A DNA stretch of 64,000 bases from Onthophagus taurus (lineage: Eukaryota; Arthropoda; Insecta; Coleoptera; Scarabaeidae), in NCBI RefSeq assembly GCF_036711975.1, contig NC_091966.1:29209501-29273500 (forward strand), written 5' to 3'. Shown here one piece after another: positions 23,058-34,940 of this stretch. Within the stretch, counting starts at the first letter, position 1. Each line of letters starts with the position of its first letter. The notes beneath the pieces are model-generated. The model was not told the DNA's origin. It worked only from the letters and a program-made list of their open reading frames with translations, and ran no database searches. A program made the translations under genes and the position numbers.

Positions 23058-26000
23058 TCAATTTCTTTTAAAATATGACATAATTGCACCTTTACCTTTA
23101 TTATTATTACCTGCAACTTTTACACTTAGCTTTGGAATTATTGAATTCAACTCAGAATGTAGTTTCTTTGCAGCATGGTAATCTAAATGATCCATAAAGC
23201 TGGCCGAAGGAATTTTTTTGTTGCACTCTGGACATGTTTTTGTTGGCCCTTCAATGTCCTCTTTTGCGGAAGCTAAAAACAAAGCCAGTTTGTTACAATG
23301 TGATTCTGGTTTGCGCTTATTTTTTTTATTTTGACCGTTTTTATCTGGATTCTTTACAGGTTTAATCGGTTTCGAAAGTATGTTATTTGTTTTATTTTCT
23401 TTGTAAAGATGAGCTTCTTCTTTCACAATTTTTAAAGCGAAATGGTAATCTAAATGCGAAGGCATCTCTGACAATAAAATTTCTTTATTACATTCGGGAC
23501 ATAATTGTTTTTGAGGATCTTTAAAATGTGATTGGTTATTTCTGTCTGTTAATATTGGAGATTCTCTATCAATATTTATTTCTAATGGGAGAACTCCTAA
23601 ATCATTATTATTCGAATTAACAAAATCATTGTTTTTATTTTCGTTTTCTTCTGTTATTTCAATAAATGATTCTTCTAGATTTTTTGAGGTGTCAAAATTT
23701 CTATCTTTACTAGTACTCGGAGTTGTAATATTATCAAAAAAAGTTGAAAAATACGATTGCTTTTTTACTGGTTCTTTTCTTGGAGTTATTTCTTCGGTTA
23801 TTGAATCATTAGATCCATTCAAATTTGTTTCATGTATAAGCTTTTTAAAATCAGCATCTGGGCTGGTAAAGTTTGTGTTAAAAACTATATCATTTCTTTT
23901 AATATCTATAACAGGAGTTTTATTTAAGAATATTCTGTCATCAATATTAGTTTTTATTTCTTCATCAATTGAATCATTTTCTAAAATATCACCAAAGTCC
24001 ATTGTTAATGAATTTTCCTCCAAACTTAATTGCTGCATTTTATCATTATCTTTAGTCACAAAACTTAATATATTAGATGTTCTTTTTGGAGTAGAACTCG
24101 CCGGTAGATTTTTATTACTTTCATTACTCTTATTAAAAAAACTCGTCAAATCATACGTTTTTTTGTTGTCTTCAAATTTCCCCGCACTAACCCCCATAAA
24201 CTTAATGCAATAGGAACCATCTTCTTGCATACAATTTTTATTTATAATGTTTAGCATATCAGCCGCAATTTTTTCCGATTCATATGAATTTAAAGGATGT
24301 GTCCTTGAACTATGAACATCTTTTCTGTTTATTTCTTTAGCAAAACTAACCACCATTTGTTTGGCTTTTCTGTTATTTTCTTGGATGTCAGCTGCTAAAC
24401 GTTCAGCTAATTCTTCAGATAAGTCGTTTATCCAGTGAGATACATCATCGAATGTTATTAAAGCTGTTCTACCTGGGAATTTTTTACAACATCCTATTGA
24501 TTTAGACACTAATCTTACCGTTACTGGTTCTACATCGATTCCTCTTGCTATATTATACAACCATGAACTGTTACATAAAAAAAATAATAATAAAACAATT
24601 TAATTCTTTTATTTAACGTACCCAGTTTTTTCATCATATCTTTGAATGAGATCTTTTTCATCAAATTGTTTTAATTCTGCCATTGTGGATATTCCTAGAT
24701 CATCCCCCAAAATTTCACCAAATTTTCCACCTAAACTTTTTATTTTTCGAATCGGTAAGTTTTTATAAAGTTCATCAACGCCACATTGTGGCAAAATCGT
24801 TTGTTGATTAGGTTTGTGCAATCCGCAAGATAATTTTGCTAAAATTTTATTATGGGCTATTCCCGCTGAACACTTATAACCTACAATTTAATAAAAGATC
24901 GAAATTAATCAAATCATATTAATAAAAAAAGGAATTTTAAGTTGTCTGCTTTTATTTATTGTTACATTTCCTTCTAATTATGTAATCTGTAAGATATCGT
25001 TCACATAATAAAGAAAAATTTTCAGCAACAGAGAACTACTATGGTACAGCACAACATGTAACACATAAAGCCGCAAAATCTTCCCAGCAAATTCAAATAA
25101 GTCAATCCAGTGCTTAAAAAATCCCGAAATTCCATTTCTATGCATTTCATTAATTTTTTTAACGTAAAATTTAGACATCTATTGAAATATTTATTGTTTG
25201 ACAGACGTTTAGAATAGTAGGGGCGGGTGGATGTTAACAGTCTGTGGTGGTCATATTGTTTTGGCAAATCACCATGGGAAGTTACACGATTGAGCAGCAC
25301 TATCAAATGATGAAATATATCATAAAAGTGTAAGGAGAACCCGAGACAGTCGATTCCTTATCATGCACAAGGCGAATTTGGCGTGGGGACTTGGGCCTAC
25401 CCGGACAACACCCAACTAACCCAGGAAAAACAATGGTAATAACCATAGACAATACTGATTGTTCGTTGAGATGGCTTCGGAATATTTGGAAGAGGAACCG
25501 AGTTTTGGCCGACTCGGGTCCTCTTCCTCGTCTTTAACGACGAGACGCATTTTTGAATGAATGACTATGTGAACAGGCCCAATTCTGGCCCATGTGGGTT
25601 GACGACATGAGGTTTACCAGGTGACAATGTATCCACAAAAAGATACCGTTTGGTGCTCAAATTCAGTCGGATCTACAGATTGATTCGGGAGGATATGGAA
25701 ATATTTTAAGGACATGTCCATTAAGCAAAAATAAGCAAAACTCGGACTAGAACGTATGGGGTTAACGTTCTAGACCGATTTTTATTTGTTTCAGATATAA
25801 TTAGGTTTTTCTTTTTAAAAAGTTGGGTTGGAAAACACTAAAACGGCAAGGTTTAAACGCTTTGCATCTGCAAAAAGGACAAAATCTCCAAGGAGGCAAT
25901 TATCCATTAAGACTTCAATTTTGTCAATGGATTCGTGAAAACAGAAGATTACTCAAATGCATTTTGTTTACTGATGAAGCTTAATTTACTCGAGATGAAA

Positions 26001-29000
26001 TTAAGAATTACCAGAATAATCATCAATAGCCAGACGAAAATCCTAATGCCCGGCAAGGACACAATTTCCAACATCAGTTTAGTATTAATGTATGGTGCGG
26101 CATTCTAAATGATCAATAGTTTGTCCTTTTGTATTGGATGGCCGTCTTACTGGGGAAGGTTATTTACATTTTTTGGAAGACCATTTAGAGAAAATATTGG
26201 ACAAAGTACCTTTAAATATTCGACGTCGTATTATCTTCCAACATGATGGAGCGCCTCCTCATTATTCAGAAATTTTCTGTGTTTAGTAATACATTTTTCT
26301 TCACTTTTTGAATTACTATTGTTCAAAATATCTCTGAAATAAATGAAAATTGGACTTGAACATATGGGCTTATATTGCTTATTTTTGCTTCCTGGACATG
26401 TTCTTAAAATATTTTCATTTCCTCTCGATTTACCGTGCATATGCCGATACCGTGTGAAGACAAAGAGTACATTTAAACGATGTTATATTCCATGCATAAT
26501 GCCACACATGGGTCTTTCAAAGAAAAAATGAGTTTAGTATTTAAAAACTTTGTTACATGTTTGCTGCCGCTATTCAAAATTTCTCATAAATGTTGATAAT
26601 ATCAACATTTTTGCTCCTAATGTGTTAAACTGGCGCTTTTCGGTACTTGCAAAGGTAACTTAGTTTCTGTTATTGCATCTTTCTACATTGCTGCTTAATT
26701 TTTTCTAAGTTTTTATTGAGCAGCAATTTAAAAATGCTCTATTCTTTGTATTATCAAAATCATCGCTTTTTCATGGTTTCACGATTGTCATACACATTCA
26801 CAGTGTCATATTTTATTATGCACTATAAGCGGCCGAATTTTGCCATTTATTAACGATAGGATTACAGAAAGTTTTCAAAACAAACCATTCCGATGATACT
26901 GGAAGCAATATTCTCTTGCCACAATTAGTAATTTTCAAGTTCCTAAAGATAGTTTTTCAAAATAGTTCATTGAGAAATGAGGAGAAATACTACGTATAAA
27001 ATAGCATTTATTCACGTTAATCTTATGCTGATTATGATGATAATATTTCATGAAAGTACGTAATGCCATACCAACCACATATGCTAATATGTTGCATAAA
27101 AACTTGTTCCACAGATTATTTATAAATGATAGCAATGAACTTAAACACCAAATTTGGTAGTAACCTCTACAGCAAATTCTGTGGACAAATGTAATGTGTT
27201 TATAGTACCCAACGCAGAGAAATTATATAACTTTGACAGGAAAGGGTTGAGTGTCATGATATATCCCAGAGGTGGAGAACCTGCGGCCTCCGTTAGATTC
27301 TTGTGCAGCCTTCATAAAAAGCTAACTCTTGTAAATTTGAAAATTAATAAAGAACGATGAAGCGCCACAGAATGTAAAGCAATAAGACTACTATTTTCTG
27401 TAACATGCTTGCAGGCTTGCTTAATTCTGCAACCTTCATATTGTAACAAATTTGATTGGGGGCCTTTCATAATCTGATGTTTAAGTATTATTGTGGAGAA
27501 AAAAAATAGGATAGTATTCTTTTTCTAATGTAAACTGATCCTAGATAATTCAATTTTAAATAAATCAGTCCTAAATGTAAAGCCAAATTCAAGCAACTAA
27601 ATCTTATAGAAAAAAGTTTACTTGATTTTTGAATTTGTCCATTTGCTTTTTGCTCAAGACAGTATTTCAATTTATCATACTCTACACCACCCGAAACGTC
27701 ACGGTAATATGAGAGGTGCACCTTCTATGAAAGACAAAAAAGAGGGCATCACATCTAGCCTTAAAAACATTAATGCAAAATTCATAATTTCACAAGACAC
27801 TCTGGATAGAGCTATTGCAATTGTCAACTATATTCGCGTAAATATAATCATCGTTAATTTCGGCAAATGCTAACTTTAAACGAGGAAACGTACAGTGTTG
27901 ATCTACCGTACTACTGCAAGGTTCGTTGGCTGGCTACAGGATAAGTTTTCATCACAATTTTAAACTTTTATCAAAAACAAGCTATGTGATCTATCAGACG
28001 AATCATTTTGGAGAAACATTACATTTTTGTCTGATATCATGACAAAGCAAAACAATTTAAATATTTACCTGCAAGGTAAAACGATTCACATATGTATGTC
28101 GCAGGTAAATGGTTGTTTCACATAAATAGCTTTTTCCTAGGCAGATAGTATCTGACTAGGAAACTGCAAATAGTTTTATTTCATTTATTTCAGTCTAAAT
28201 TCTACTTTCCTAGGCAAATAGCATATGGCTAAAATATTTTCAGGCAACTAGCTCTTTAAACTAGGCCTCGGAATCGTATTCGAATAGTCGAATATGCGTA
28301 ATTCGAATAATTTTCATAATTTATTAGCCGAAAAGTCAAATATTTGAATAGTCGACTATTTGAATATTCGTTAAAAGAAAATAATAATTTAGTTTATTGG
28401 ATACAATTTTTTGATCCATTTTTTTCCAATTTTTTAATGTAATGACGACGATTGTTCGACAACTATTCCACTAGTCGAATTGTTCGACTATTCGAATATT
28501 TAAATTTGTAAAATTCCGAGCCCTACTTTAAACCAACCCAACCCCAGGAATGCTTTATTTCTTTAAGAGAGCTTCACAGTCACTGTTTTCTGGGCAAGGG
28601 ATGTCAAAATGCCAGTGCCAGCCTTCGAAATTTCAATGCAGTACAAAAAGGTGTACTCGTTTCAAAATAAGATAACGTGCAATAGTAGATGCCATTCCGG
28701 CAATAATTGTCAAAACAAGTAAATTTTTGTATTTAGTATTTAAGTCGTCAAGAAATAAATCGTTTATTTGTATTTTTGTTAAACTTGAAAAAGTATATGA
28801 AACTGTTATGCAATTTTTGAACATGATACGCAAATAATTTGACTCGTTTGACACTCAGTAGGAGTCATTAGTGACTTTAATTTAAGAAAAGTAGGTTTAT
28901 TTTATTGTGAACAGGTACCTACTCTATATTCCATTGTTGTATCGAAAAAATGGTATTTGCCTAGACATTTAATGATGAAACTGTAACGAACTACTGTTTG

Positions 29001-32000
29001 CCTAAGCAGACAGTATCTGACTAGGAAAAAGCTATCTACCTGAAATAACCATTTGCCTGCGCCATGTATATTAAATGTGGCAAAAGAACCAAGCGTTTGC
29101 AAAAAAAATATCTGCACAACATTTTACAGAGCTAGCAAACATTTTGAACGAGCAGACATGTTAAAATGTTCTGGATTCTTTAATCGAAGAATATACTGAA
29201 AGATTTTCCGATTTTGACGAACACACTCCTGCTTTGAAATTGGTATTTGAACCACGTTTAGTGGATATATCCGAGGCTCATGAGGTACTATGGAGTTATT
29301 TGTGTTAGGGGAAGATAGTAACCTGAAATTTCTTTTTGACGCTAAAAAGGATCCCATAGAAATCAGGAAGCACTATCTTGCTTGGAAGTACTTACTGTTG
29401 CGAGTCAACATTTTCCTCAATGACGAAAATAAAAACTAGTTTAACAACTCAAATTACAGATGCTCATTTAGAGAATCAGCAATGAGTCTGCAACCACTAA
29501 AACTGTGCAAAAAGTATAATTTTACAAAAGTCGCATTTGTAGGTGTATCAACTTATGCCCAATTTAAAGTAGCCTCCCTTTAAGTAGCCTTTCCCTTGAA
29601 AAATCCGCATAGACCATATTTACCTGACCACCAGTAGATTAGTAATCGTGGAACGACATCTAATGAACCCATTCTGGTTTGGTAACACTATGTTCAAGTG
29701 AACAATAGAGACCCAATATGTGAGCGGTTGCAATGATTGGAAAATTCTTATATCGCACAGAAGATGTTAATCAAATAATAAGGGCAGGAAGGTCACTATC
29801 ACCTTTTTCCGAAAAAGAAAGCGGGTGGATATTCAAAGCGGGTGGATATCATGTCGTATGATCAAAATGAAAATCAAAAGTCTTAATAAACAACAGCAAC
29901 ACCAGATCAAATTTATTCTTGCATTACTGTGCTATTCCTTTTGCACTATAGAAGGTATTCATAATGTAGTCCATTCATTGCTACGAAGTATCAGCATGAA
30001 AGAAAGAAGGCATGTTTTATATCAACAGATTTAAAATTTCAGCAACAGCGCTCATTGACGCAAATATGAGAGATCGTGTACTGGCGTCGTTTTGTATACT
30101 TAACTTCTTCCATTATTATGCTTAATCAGATGATCACAAAGAAACACTGTTAATGAACAGGGTCTGTCACGACAAGCTGAGTCTATATGTATATGGTTTA
30201 TCAGAGGAGCTCAATTCAGCTAAAATATGTTCAGTTTTCTATAACTTCTGGTTATATCGGAAATGGACTCTTACTTTGTTATTGTAAATGGTATGTCCTA
30301 TTTTTTTTTTTTTATTTTCGAGATCCCCGCTAAATTTTAATATAATTTGATATAAGTCATCAATCTAGATTGCACCATTTTTGAGTTATTTCAGCTTTTT
30401 TGAAAATTTTGGCAGATGCCTTACATTCAAAGTCAGGCCAAATATTCTCAGAGTTTGTACAAATAATACCCACCCATAGGTTACACAATCATTGAAAATT
30501 TGTTTAAAAAATTATACGTGGTCAGAAATTTGCGAAAATTCTCTATCTGAAAAGTAAGATCTCACCCATAGCTTGTATCTTAGTGGAAGGAGTAGCAAAC
30601 TCCTTCGTTTTGATGTTAATCACAAAGTCTCCTTACTTTCCACCTTAGAATAATTTCGTTTCATATCACTTCCTTCAAATCAAAGGCAACTCATATTATA
30701 AAATTTTCAAATAATCACGATTTTCACTTCTTTTTTAAGTTTCTACAAAAATCATACATTTTAGATATAGGGATGATAAAATCCCCTTATTTTTCAGTGT
30801 ACAATACGCTGGTTAAGGAAAATGTAGGGTTGCCATTTAATTTTAATTTCTGACCACCTGTATAATTTTTAAAAAAAGTTTTCAAAAGTTATGTAAGCTA
30901 TGGGTCTTATTTGTGCAAACCTGAGAATATTTGGCCTGGCTCGAATGTAATTTCACAAATGCATCTGAAAAAATTTTCGAAAAACTGAAATAATTAAAAA
31001 ATGGTGCAATCTAAGTAGACATATGATGACTTATATCAATTTATATTAAAATTAAGCGGGGATCTCGAAAATTCAATAAACATTGGGCCATTCCATTTAA
31101 AATAACGTAGTAGGGGTTCATTTTAGCCAATTTAGTATTTTTAGGAATTAAGTTGTGGGATCACTTTGCACACTAAGGTGTTCTACAAAGTCATAGAGGT
31201 GTCTGAATGGGTTGCACATTGACAGTTTCCCATAATTGTTTAGCCAATCTTGAAACTTCTCTAGAAAAATGTCTTTCTTTGCAGAAATTGCATTGTCTAT
31301 ATTTGCCAAGATATCAAGATTCAATTTTCACTAATATTTAAAGTGATGTGGAATTATCCAAGTTATCAAATGATGTCAAAGTTATAGCTCATTATCTAAC
31401 TTTACAAGATAGCGAAAATTTTATGTTTCTTTATGGCAGTTAGGAGGAAGATGCAGCTCGATGATACAAATCAGATTATAAGAACAACAAACTCATATGA
31501 ATTAGTTATATAAGAGCCAATTAGTTATATTGTAATGTTAGAGTTTATAATAAAGGAATTACTAATTACTAAAAGCTTCAAAATCTTAAACTAATTCTAA
31601 CCTGTTTTCTTATAAACAGCCTCTCGAATCTCCTCAGCAATAACTCCTCCAATACACAATTTCAAATCTCCTTCATTCAAATCCTTAACATTGTCAACAA
31701 AAACATCCTTGTCAAAACCAGCAACATGAGTGTTGGGTAAATTGCTAACATTAGGAACATATTGTAATTCTATCCGTTTATTAACAGCCTCTGTAATATC
31801 CAAATAGGCTTCATCAACAGAAGCACGTTCTAAAAGTGATGTAAAAGTTTGTAGAACATCAGCGACACGTTTTCCAGCATCTCGGTATTTTGTTAAATCT
31901 GCTTTTCCTCTTTGGCAAGGAACACTAACTAATTGTAACTCTGGGCATTTCTTTTTTGCATCTGCTCCTCTCATATGTCGTGTAACACCTTTGTCTCTTG

Positions 32001-32208
32001 CTGGATAGTTTACAGCTATAATACTGTAATTATATTTAATTAATTAAGTGGAGTACGCTTATTTTTATAATTACCCTCCTCCTTTCCATTGATTGTATTG
32101 AACAACAGCAATAGGTTTTCCTTCTAATTGAGGATTTAAGTTTTCTTCCACTTGGCAATAAAAGCAATCCATATCAACCAAAACTACGACTCTTTTATTA
32201 TAATCCAT
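23058..32208 (-). CDS. POLH: DNA polymerase eta (Y-family translesion polymerase), 4 exons
   Basis: Replicates past UV photoproducts. Exons 32208-32075, 32023-31602, 24880-24622 and 24567-23058 join at GT-AG sites with consistent phases to 774 aa. The N-terminus MDYNKRVVVLVDMDCFYCQ holds catalytic DxD-type residues. WKGGG/IIAVNYPARDKGVT spans the first junction. RASVDEAYLDIT is the second catalytic block and YKCSAGIAHNKILAKL the palm. The little-finger (PAD) domain follows. The C-terminal tail has two ubiquitin-binding zinc fingers of UBZ type (CPECNKEI..SHLDYH near 680 and CPECNKKI..DHLDYH near 735) and ends IMSYFKRN, a PCNA-interacting-box-like end. The 6.7-kb second intron (24881-31601) is full of transposons. 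Shares its promoter region with DRAP1. Confidence 0.95.
25692..26425 (+). mobile_element. Internally deleted mariner (DD41D-like) relic in the polymerase eta intron
   Basis: Inverted ends of about 70 bases lie at 25692-25765 and 26345-26425, sharing TTAAGRACATGTCC and GCAAAAATAAGCAA. Between them is a piece of transposase: CILFTDEA with a stop, then HQFSINVWCG, GYLHFLEDHLEKILDKVP and FQHDGAPPHYS. The order and wording parallel the element at 62135-63838. The N-terminal helix-turn-helix region and the third catalytic residue are missing, so this copy is dead. Confidence 0.8.
26426..28080. other. Polymerase eta intron, unrecognised
   Basis: Several short frames (for example 27154-27360 and 27622-27873 plus) without recognisable similarity. 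Likely decayed mobile DNA. Confidence 0.4.
28101..29060. mobile_element. Foldback pair with AGGCARATAG motifs
   Basis: About 70 bases at 28101-28174 (GCAGGTAAATGGTTGTTTCA onward) are the inverted copy, at roughly 80 per cent by eye, of 28990-29060. A third related block, CCTAGGCAAATAGC, sits near 28209. The span is interrupted by the hAT-type MITE at 28262-28525. No transposase inside. Confidence 0.6.
28262..28525. mobile_element. 264-bp hAT-type MITE with 8-bp target duplication
   Basis: The ends TAGGCCTCGGAAT and ATTCCGAGCCCTA are inverted repeats. The flanking octamers CTTTAAAC at 28254-28261 and 28526-28533 are identical. An 8-bp duplication and short ends of this form are typical of hAT elements. 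The interior is rich in TCGAATAGTCGAA-type palindromes and has no frame. Confidence 0.85.
29124..29520 (+). pseudogene. hAT-family transposase C-terminal relic
   Basis: Plus-strand translation shows RFSDFDEHTPALKLVFEP followed, after stops and a shift, by STFSSMTKIKTSLTTQITDA. This order resembles the C-terminal dimerisation region of domesticated and mobile hAT transposases of the ZBED5/GTF2IRD2 type. The call is based on motif resemblance only, and the copy is dead. Confidence 0.55.
29530..30270. other. Polymerase eta intron, unrecognised
   Basis: A 69-codon frame at 29825-30034 (plus) is anonymous. Nothing else supported. Confidence 0.4.
30278..31106. mobile_element. About 830-bp palindromic foldback element
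   Basis: Arms of about 260 bases (30278-30540 and 30838-31106) are inverted copies. Landmarks include CGAGATCCCCGCT, GATATAAGTCATCA, CCAAATATTCTCAG and their reverse complements. The outer ends are GTTATTGTAAATGG and its inverted form. A roughly 300-base unique centre lacks a frame. The superfamily is not determinable. Confidence 0.8.
31107..31600. other. Polymerase eta intron end, unrecognised
   Basis: No gene or repeat recognised before the splice acceptor-proximal DNA. Confidence 0.45.
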
Positions 32209-32604
32209 TATTATTCACAATCTTAATTAGTTAAATTTATGCAAGATTGTAGATTAAATGTGGTTATAAATCCTTGGTTATAAATAATTAAATCCCGCCA
32301 ATTTATTAAGTATAGAAATTATATTTGAACGTAACCTAAACATAACCTAATTAAACAGCTGTTATTGAAACATTTTCTTAATACAAAAATAATTTATTAT
32401 TATTTTCATTTATATTTAAAATAACTTTATAAAAATCGTAATTTTACTCTATATGTTTTTTGTGTTAATTCTTAGAAGTGTAAAATATTATGAATTTTAA
32501 TCAGTGAACGTATCCCAAAAGATAACCTAGCTTATTAATTGTCAGTCAAACGGTTTGTTGACAAAAGTAGTTGGGAAGAAAAGTGTTCATAAAATATTCT
32601 TAAA
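32209..32604. promoter_or_regulatory. Shared divergent promoter region, polymerase eta / DRAP1
   Basis: 396 bases separate the two start codons, which point away from each other. No canonical TATA box at a clear distance. Both 5' UTRs must lie here. Confidence 0.6.
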
Positions 32605-33749
32605 ATGCCATCTAAAAAGAAAAAATACAATGCGAGATTCCCCGCGGTAAATATCTCTCGGTATGTTATTTACACAGATAATAATTTTTATTAATATTTT
32701 AGAGCAGGATAAAGAAAATTATGCAAACAGATGAAGAAGTTGGAAAAGTGGCACAGGCAGTTCCAGTTATTATCTATATCCTTTTTTGCTTTCTTTCGGT
32801 GTGCTTATTAAATATTTCATTATTATTAGAGCGTTAAACAGTGATTTTTTCAAAATAATCCCTTCTAAAGGATGGGAGTAATAACGTTTTACAAAGCAAT
32901 TCATTTAATTGGATATTGTAAAATACACCATAAATGTATTTGAAATGATTAGCATTGTTTATTTTTGCAAAGCTCAATATCAATGACATTCAATATTTTC
33001 TTATCTATCACATTGCTTCTATTTTTTTTGTTTTTTTTATGTTGAAATTGTGTTTGGAAATCAGAATTATCACAGTTTTGTTTTTGAAAAGATATAGTAG
33101 GAGTAGATAGCATTTATAGAGTTTATATCATTTATTTCTGTTATCTTTTTCAGATAATAATTAAATCACAAATGTGATTACTTTTTTCCTTAATATTATT
33201 TTACCTAGAACATTAGAACTTTTTGTAGAGTCTTTATTAAAAAAATCAATGCAGATAACACAAGCAAGAAACGCAAAAACATTAACACAATCGCATATGA
33301 AACAGTGTATCTTATCAGAAAGTCGATTTGATTTTTTAAAAGACCTAGTAAAAGATATACCAGATGCAAGTGTACAAGATGATAATGAAAGTAATGTGCA
33401 GGATATGGAGATAACACCAAGAACTTATGGTACTAGACATGGAGAGGGTAATAATGATCAAGAAACCAGTACACCTAGACCGGAAATAGCAGCAAATTTT
33501 TATACAGAACAGGGTACATCAAGAACACCTGTTATTCAATATGGACCAAATGTTATGGAAAAAAACAGTTCTAAAACATACACAAATAAGAGTCACACGA
33601 ATACAAATAACGAAGATGATGATGATGGGACAGTTATAAAGTCTGATTCGTCTTCTGAAAATGTACCCTCATTAATACCAATTTCGCACAATATGTACGG
33701 GCAAAGTACCGGTGATAACCTTTACATAGATGAAGATTATGATAACTAA
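32605..33749 (+). CDS. DRAP1: NC2-alpha / DR1-associated protein 1, 3 exons including one AT-AC intron
   Basis: Histone-fold subunit of the NC2 complex, which with DR1 (NC2-beta) binds TBP on DNA and represses or redirects RNA polymerase II initiation in the nucleus. Exons 32605-32646, 32703-32775 and 33205-33749 add up to exactly 220 codons including stop (219 aa). [14 protein letters not shown], then [20 protein letters not shown] form the start of the histone fold. [28 protein letters not shown] and FDFLKDLV complete it. The rest is an acidic, Ser/Thr-rich tail ending EDYDN. The exon 2-exon 3 join works only with the AT-AC boundaries, which restore the codon for Ser in VIISRTLELF. The open frame upstream of exon 3 (from 33174) is intronic. 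Confidence 0.94.
32776..33204 (+). other. U12-type AT-AC intron of DRAP1
   Basis: The intron begins ATATCCTTTT, the minor-spliceosome 5' site consensus, and ends TTTTAC. The branch-like TTTTCCTTAAT (33185-33194) lies 11-12 bases from the 3' end, as U12 introns require. No GT donor or AG acceptor gives an in-frame protein here, whereas AT-AC restores the conserved reading exactly. Confidence 0.88.
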
Positions 33750-34475
33750 TCTTGGTAACAATAAGAGTTTTTTTATGTTCACATTATTTGTTAAGGAGAT
33801 GTTGATGATTAACGGTTAAAACTAATTGACTGAGATGATAGCCACTGTAATATTTATTTTAGTGACTTTTTTTACTGTCGATTAAACAGATAAGTGTAAG
33901 AATTCTACGACGATTTAGTTTTAATGTATATAAAAATATATTATAAAAAAAACTCTCATAAATAGAGTGTTTCTAAATAGTTGAATTGGGTAACAACAAT
34001 TATAAGTGTTTCAACCGTTGGATACATAAAAATGATGGCTCAAGTTTTTGTCAAAATTTTATTTTGAAAATATAGATATCTTTTTTCAAAAATGATCTCT
34101 TTTTAACCTATCTTTTCCTAAGTTTTTTTAAAATGATATCGTTTTTAGTGGAAACAACAATATACTGGTACAATTAATGAAATTACTGAAGTGGTTTTAT
34201 TTATATTTGGTTATTCACTGTTTGTGCTTATTACCCAATTTATCTAATTGAAGATTGTTGCTTGGTATACAGGTGTTTCATAATATATGCGCGGGACTTC
34301 AGGATGTGCAAGTCTGTATAATGGTATGTGGCTAAATAGCTAATCAGAAGTAAGTAAACTCAAGGTTTTAACCCTCAGATGACGGATGCCTTGATAGTGT
34401 CGCGCGGGTCGATCTACATTGAAATAATATTTTTTATGAAGGGAAAATAAAAAGTTTCTTTCAACGATCTATATA
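33750..34475. other. 3' UTR and spacer after DRAP1
   Basis: No gene seen. No canonical AATAAA close to the stop; AACAATAAGAG at about 33759 is the nearest variant. Confidence 0.45.
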
Positions 34476-34940
34476 CAGTGTGTCCGTAAAGTAATGGATA
34501 TAGGCGATAAAATCATAATAAACGGTTTATGGAAAAATCCCTGAAATGGGTCTAAAGATTTAAATTTTTTGTTCAACATTGCAATTTTTGTTGCGGAATA
34601 TGAAAGAAGATTTTTTTCTGAATCTAGTACAGGTGTCCAAATTTCGATGGGTTTGCAGGGTATCTGAGTTATTATGAAAGATAGAAAATTGCGGCTTTCG
34701 CGAACCTGTGCTACTTTTTTGTGAAACTTACAATGGCGCAAACCAAGTTTTCATAGCCCTCTTCGTTTTTGATATACAGGGAGTGTTTGAAATTTACGAT
34801 TTTTAGACACCTTCTGTATCTTGGCTATCCGGAAACTCAGTAAAAAAGTAAAAACGGGTTCTAATAGATTTTTTCACGTGGAATCCAATGGTGCACGTAG
34901 AATTTTTCTAGTCATCACGGGTTTTGAATTATAAACACAA

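Noticed and set aside
33174-33204. Met at 33174 as start of a separate 191-aa protein
   Set aside because: The first residues are intronic; the AT-AC junction links exon 3 to the conserved DRAP1 N-terminus.
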